Shown: positions 60,196 through 64,000 of the stretch, piece after piece
Numbering within the stretch: the stretch's first letter is position 1
How the letters are laid out: every line of letters begins with the position of its first letter
DNA from: Cymodocea nodosa
Lineage: Eukaryota; Streptophyta; Magnoliopsida; Alismatales; Cymodoceaceae
Reading direction: 5' to 3'
Assembly: GCA_036874045.1 (NCBI GenBank)
Contig: CM072343.1
Location: 16,574,001-16,638,000 of the forward strand
Length of the DNA: 64,000 bases
The notes under the pieces: model-generated
What the model saw: the letters and a program-made list of their open reading frames with translations, nothing else
The model's database searches: none
What the model was told of the DNA's origin: nothing
Translations under genes and position numbers: made by a program

Positions 60196-60795
60196 TTAAT
60201 CTTTTTTTCTTAATTCATCTACTTCCTTCTGGAGTTTTTCTAATTGTTGCTCCAACTGATTTATACACTCTACAACTCCAATAATTTCTCCAGAAGATCC
60301 TACAACAAATGTTTCAACAGCAGCAGTCAAATAATTCCTATATTCCTTCACTGAGATGGCCTTGGATTTCGTCTTTTTGGTTGTCCATCTAGTGAAGTCA
60401 ATACTGTTTACCATCAGCAGTGGAATCAGATCTCCATAGAATAATTTTTTCTATGTTGCTCTCAACTTGGAGATAAAAACTACAGACCAGTTTAATTGAA
60501 TTCTGTTCACAACTGCATATATGGCTCATTTAACAAATTGACTTAATTCTATATTATGGCCTTGTCGTTGGTAGACATTTTTAATCAAAATGGTAGCTAT
60601 CATGTGTGCTTTACCATTTAAGTACTTCAATCTGTTTAATAATGGTACACCAGGATTGATAGCTAAACAGTTTTTTATTTCCTGATCTGTCCACTCGACT
60701 GTAGTTGTGCTCTTTAGAATTTCTTTTCCTTCATTTCTTAGTATAAAAATATTGTGGAGAAGCTCTTGTGTTATCAGTACATCAACTTGCTCCAT
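60196..60795 (-). pseudogene. Unrecognised ORF remnant just inside LTR copy D
   Basis: Two minus-strand blocks, 60795-60526 (with VEWTDQEIKNCLAINPGVPL and LKYLNGKAHMIATILIKNVY) and 60414-60196 (with FTRWTTKKTKSKAIS and a C-terminal coiled coil LEQQLEKLQKEVDELRKK). The middle block has the feel of the 'putative plant transposon protein' region found in Athila-type elements, but this is a weak recollection. Broken, with few breaks. Confidence 0.45.
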
Positions 60796-60829
60796 TTATT
60801 GTTGTGAAAAGTTAAATCAGAAACTTGTG

Positions 60830-61942
60830 TATTAGGCGATACTAGAAAACTTGTTTGATTTGTTTTTGTGCTTATATTAATAAATTCTTTTAGAAGTAAA
60901 CAAACAACCTTTCACACAAATTAGATATTAAGTTCAATTTGTATTTTAATTGCAAGTGCATAGTGTATATTGTATTTGTGTGCAAGTACAGGTCGATCCC
61001 ACAAAGATTGAGTAAGAATGGTGATTTTGGTGGTGGTGTGGAGCTTTAGGGAACTTACGATGCTTCCTGCAGTTAGCACGGTTCTCTACCTTCACACACA
61101 CACTTTTCATCTTTCTCCTCTTCTTTTATATTTCTTTCAGTAATAACTACTTCTGTTTAAATGATCGGTTGGATTTCCTTCATTTATATCAACGATGGTG
61201 ATTTCTTCTTCCGTCCACGAGTGAATTCCTACGTGATACATGCAATTGTGGTTTTCCTTCGAATTTCTTGTTTCTGCAACTACTACAGTGGCATGTTAGA
61301 AAATAAATGGTCCGTGGAGTTAGTGTAACTCAACGGACTTACTTTAGTGATTTAACTATAAAACACGTGCAATAAAGAAATAACGAGTTCAGATGTTTCA
61401 GATAGTTACAACTATAAGTATCTGAAACTTACATGCATTTTGGATAGTTAGCACCTAACCTTCCGAAAAATAACCTAAGTCAAGTTTCCAAATCATGACA
61501 CGTGCCCTTAGTAAGTTTTATGATAAAAAGATATTACGAATACTTGCAAACCTAACTATTCGATGCTTAGACACATTTTAGATAGTTAGCAGATAACTTA
61601 CCAAAAATCTACTTAAGTCATGCATTGATGTTTCAACACGTGTACTCTAGGAAATAATAAAATATTTTTAAGCATTTAAAACATAACTGTCTGGTACATA
61701 AAATGTAACCCTTTGAAATAATAAAAAATTCCGATACCTAGGAATTAAAAAGCTTATAATTCACCGATAGTTCAGAAATATACTTAATTAACGTTAATTT
61801 CCTGAAATTATGTAGATTCTTTCATTAAAGCACATAACAATGCAATTATAACATAATGGCTTAATTCTCATACGATAAGTTAAATATTATGTAATTAACC
61901 ATCATTTAACCATTAATATTATGCACTTTTTCATTCTAAACA
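60830..61942 (-). repeat. LTR copy D
   Basis: The minus strand starts TGTTTAGAATGAAAAAGTGC at 61942 and runs to about 60830. It shares the family's end motif (GGTCGATCC on plus at about 60992) but is shorter than B and C. In position and orientation it is the 5' LTR of the right unit. It contains palindromes of the related CGGATAGTTA type (GTTTCAGATAGTTACAACTA with TAAGTATCTGAAAC). Confidence 0.65.
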
Positions 61943-64000
61943 CTCCACATTGGAAATTAATCTTCTTTCCTCATCTCTTAAATTTGCATAAAAACAGGGT
62001 ACTAGATTTTTATACACTACATGCCCTTTCTGTTGAGAAATAAATTGTAATAAACCCTAGAACTCAAATAATTTTTTAATATCCTCCATACCGTCCTAGT
62101 TTACTGGTCTACTATATATAATATCAAACCCCTTTACTTCTTGATACATATTCATTGCTTCCTGACTCCATAAATGAATTTCATTCAAAATAGTTACTTC
62201 TATAGGGTTAGGAATTTAGATTTGTTACTCTAGATGGGTTTATTCTTGAATTTCCTCTTCAAGTTGCTAAGGTTGTTGTTGAAAATAATCTAGAGATTCC
62301 TATTCTTCTACTCTAAATTATTGTCGAGAGCTTGCATAACTTTCCACATTTTTATCTTGAATTCTCTCCATAAGTTGTTGAAGAGTTTCATTCTCTTTAG
62401 AGGAATTTGTCGAATTCTTTTCTTCTTGTTCAGCTTCCTGCTCAACTTCTTCTCTTTCTTCTTCCTCCTGACTACCAATCTACATTGTTACTATTCTTTC
62501 TGATTCTATGGCAAATTAGGATGGAGTCTCGGGCACTATATATTCTGCCCTAACTTCAGTTTCTAATTCTGTAGGCTGTAGACTAATTTCGGCCTGTTTT
62601 TCTTCTCCTCTTTACGTTTGCTGTTGTTGCTTCTACTCCTTAGATTCAGATAGCAGATTAATAAAAATAGTCTCTTTAGGCCTTATTGATAGTATAAGCT
62701 CAGATGTTACAATCTCCTCAGCCTCAGGCACTTTTTCTTTTCCTTTTCTTCTAATTAGTTGTATCTGTTCTTCTTATTCTTCCTTTGAGACTAAGTCTAC
62801 AAAACTAGGCATTCCAAACCCTCGAGCCACAGGTACTAGCTCTTCCTACTTAATAGTTACTGGTCTGGAAGGACTAGCTTTAGTTTCTCTTACAACTAGT
62901 GATCTAGCTACTTTATAATGCTGTTCTACTTTAATTTTATATAAGGCCTTCAACTTATCTTCAGCTCTTTTCTTGTAGAGTGCATCATAAAGTAAATGAG
63001 TCTTTGCCACAACCATATCTTTAGAATTTCCTTGGCTCCTAGCAACTTTAACAAGCTCTGTGAATTCTCTCCATTTCTCTAGCATCGATGGCCCCAAAAA
63101 TGCTGCTCTTTCTAACGGCCTTGGCGGTGGAATGGATGGTCTTAACTACTATTCCTCTATAACAGGTTTTTCAACAACCGACTCTTCAATTGCAGGTTCT
63201 TCAACTGCTTTCTTTTGTCGCTCCTAGATGTCCCACCAGGCGTGTCTTACAATATGTCTTACAAATCATAGTCATGACTTACGCCAGATCAACTCTAGGG
63301 CAACCTCATTATTTCGTCTTATTGTCCTTTCTCGATTCACAACTATCTCTATTGCTACTTTGATTCTAGTTTCTACTATCTAAGGTATTCTAATATTTAA
63401 ATTAACCAAAACTTTTCTCTAATAGAAAATATCATATTCTACCTTTTCTAATTCTTTTTCTCATGTCGTGTTCCTGATCTTCTATTGTGTATGTCATTCC
63501 TCTGATTCCTTGAGAAATCTTGTAGTGTCCACTGCTTCCTAGAATTCTGACGTCATCTTGTATCTTTGTGGCATTACTGAACAGAACGTAATAGTTTTCC
63601 GTGCACTAAGTGCTAGATGGTTCTGTGGATAATGCCCCTAATTCCTATGTTTTAGCTTAAATAAACCCTAAGTTTATGTTGGGTAATCAGGTCATTTTCT
63701 CGCATAACCTATCGCTTCTTATGTATACTACTTCGTGGAGTTACGGTTAACTCCACGAACTAACTCTGTAGACTTACCTTAAGTACTTCATTGAGTTACA
63801 GTCAACTCAACAGACTAAGTTCGTTAACTTATCTTAGACTCAACGAAGTAAGTTCGTTGAGTTAAGCATAACTCAATAGACTTCCTATAAAGTTATAACT
63901 AATAAAAATACTTATAATAATAATTTTTCAACTTTCTAGAATTTCGGTCAAAACCATTATATTTCCTCGGTTGAACCGAAATTAACATAAAATTTTTCTT
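61943..64000 (-). mobile_element. Athila-like family, second internal segment with ORF remnants
   Basis: Homologous to 44600-46517. Minus-strand frames include 63097-62846 (MLEKWREFTELVKVARSQGN, then MVVAKTHLLYDALYKKRAED) and a piece near 63420-63280 with TRIKVAIEIVVNRERTIRRN. Between 62200 and 62800 the plus strand is TC-rich, giving Glu/Gln-rich minus frames. A hairpin cluster follows at 63728-63890. No family recognised; broken, with several breaks. Continues past the window. Confidence 0.45.
63728..63893. repeat. Hairpin cluster near the right edge
   Basis: CTTCGTGGAGTTACGGTTAA with CTCCACGAA; TTGAGTTACAGTCAACTCAA; CTCAACGAAGTAAGTTCGTT with GAGTTAAG; GTTGAGTTAAGCATAACTCA. Four units, the densest array in the window. 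Confidence 0.8.

Larger units (their letters stand above)
55209..60830 (-). mobile_element. Athila-like LTR element, right unit (gag plus F-box gene)
   Basis: Minus-strand order after LTR copy D: an unrecognised leader ORF pair (60795-60196), a hairpin cluster (59768-59700), leader (59690-59392), a GT...AG segment 59391-57790 holding gag (59190-58231), then the F-box/FBA-type gene (57789 to about 56640) and 3' sequence homologous to 51900-50520 of the left unit. The 3' end with its purine tract is missing because LTR copy C adjoins at 55208. No protease, RT or integrase is present, so it is non-autonomous. Broken, with a moderate number of breaks; older-looking than the left unit. Confidence 0.65.

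Noticed and set aside
62321-62503. Phe/Leu-rich plus-strand frame
   Set aside because: Composition is driven by a TC-rich tract; the opposite strand gives the Glu-rich element ORF.

Overview
The window looks like nuclear DNA of a eudicot plant. It is strongly AT-rich, its host exons have plant-type splice sites, and it is packed with Ty1/copia elements primed by initiator tRNA-Met, an Athila-like Ty3/gypsy family, plant LINEs, a hAT transposon and a 5S-rRNA-derived SINE. A host gene whose introns are swollen by transposons would fit a grapevine-like genome, but the species cannot be fixed from the sequence alone.

The main host gene is on the minus strand and covers most of the left two thirds. 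Three phase-compatible exons are visible: 43588-43013 (start codon, WRC zinc finger, acidic and basic linker), 24441-24325 (short linker) and 3967-3837 (RING-like cysteine cluster). Together they are the N-terminal part of a KDM3/JMJ25-type (IBM1-like) JmjC histone H3K9 demethylase; the JmjC domain must lie left of position 1. The two introns are about 18.6 and 20.4 kb and consist almost wholly of nested transposons. A second host-derived piece, two spliced-looking exons of a GH3 beta-glucosidase on the plus strand (1669-2007), sits inside a minus-strand LINE and appears to be a fragment.

Intron 2 (3968-24324) holds a MITE, an L1-type LINE broken by a copia remnant, a gypsy RT fragment, a LINE fragment, and a three-level nest: a hAT transposon interrupted by a minus copia element (TSD ATAAT), which is itself interrupted by a plus copia element (TSD TATTT). 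Intron 1 (24442-43012) holds several copia remnants, a second MITE, and a plus copia element carrying two further copia insertions (TSDs ATAAA and CTAAC), then a LINE RNase H fragment and an LTR-like stretch next to exon 1.

From about 44.6 kb to the right edge lies a mosaic of an Athila-like LTR family with four LTR copies in alternating orientation (A+, B-, C+, D-). Its two internal units each carry an F-box/FBA-type gene in the position of a retroviral env. In the right unit (55.2-60.8 kb) this gene lies behind an intron-like segment of about 1.6 kb that contains gag. In the left unit (50.1-53.4 kb) the same segment is absent, exactly at the GT-AG junction. The simplest reading is that the left unit derives from a spliced, reverse-transcribed subgenomic RNA carrying a captured F-box gene. 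The mosaic is also seeded with clusters of short hairpins with arms CGTTGAGTTA/TAACTCAACG; at least one cluster is present in one unit and absent at the same place in the other. These two signals are the most novel things in the window.
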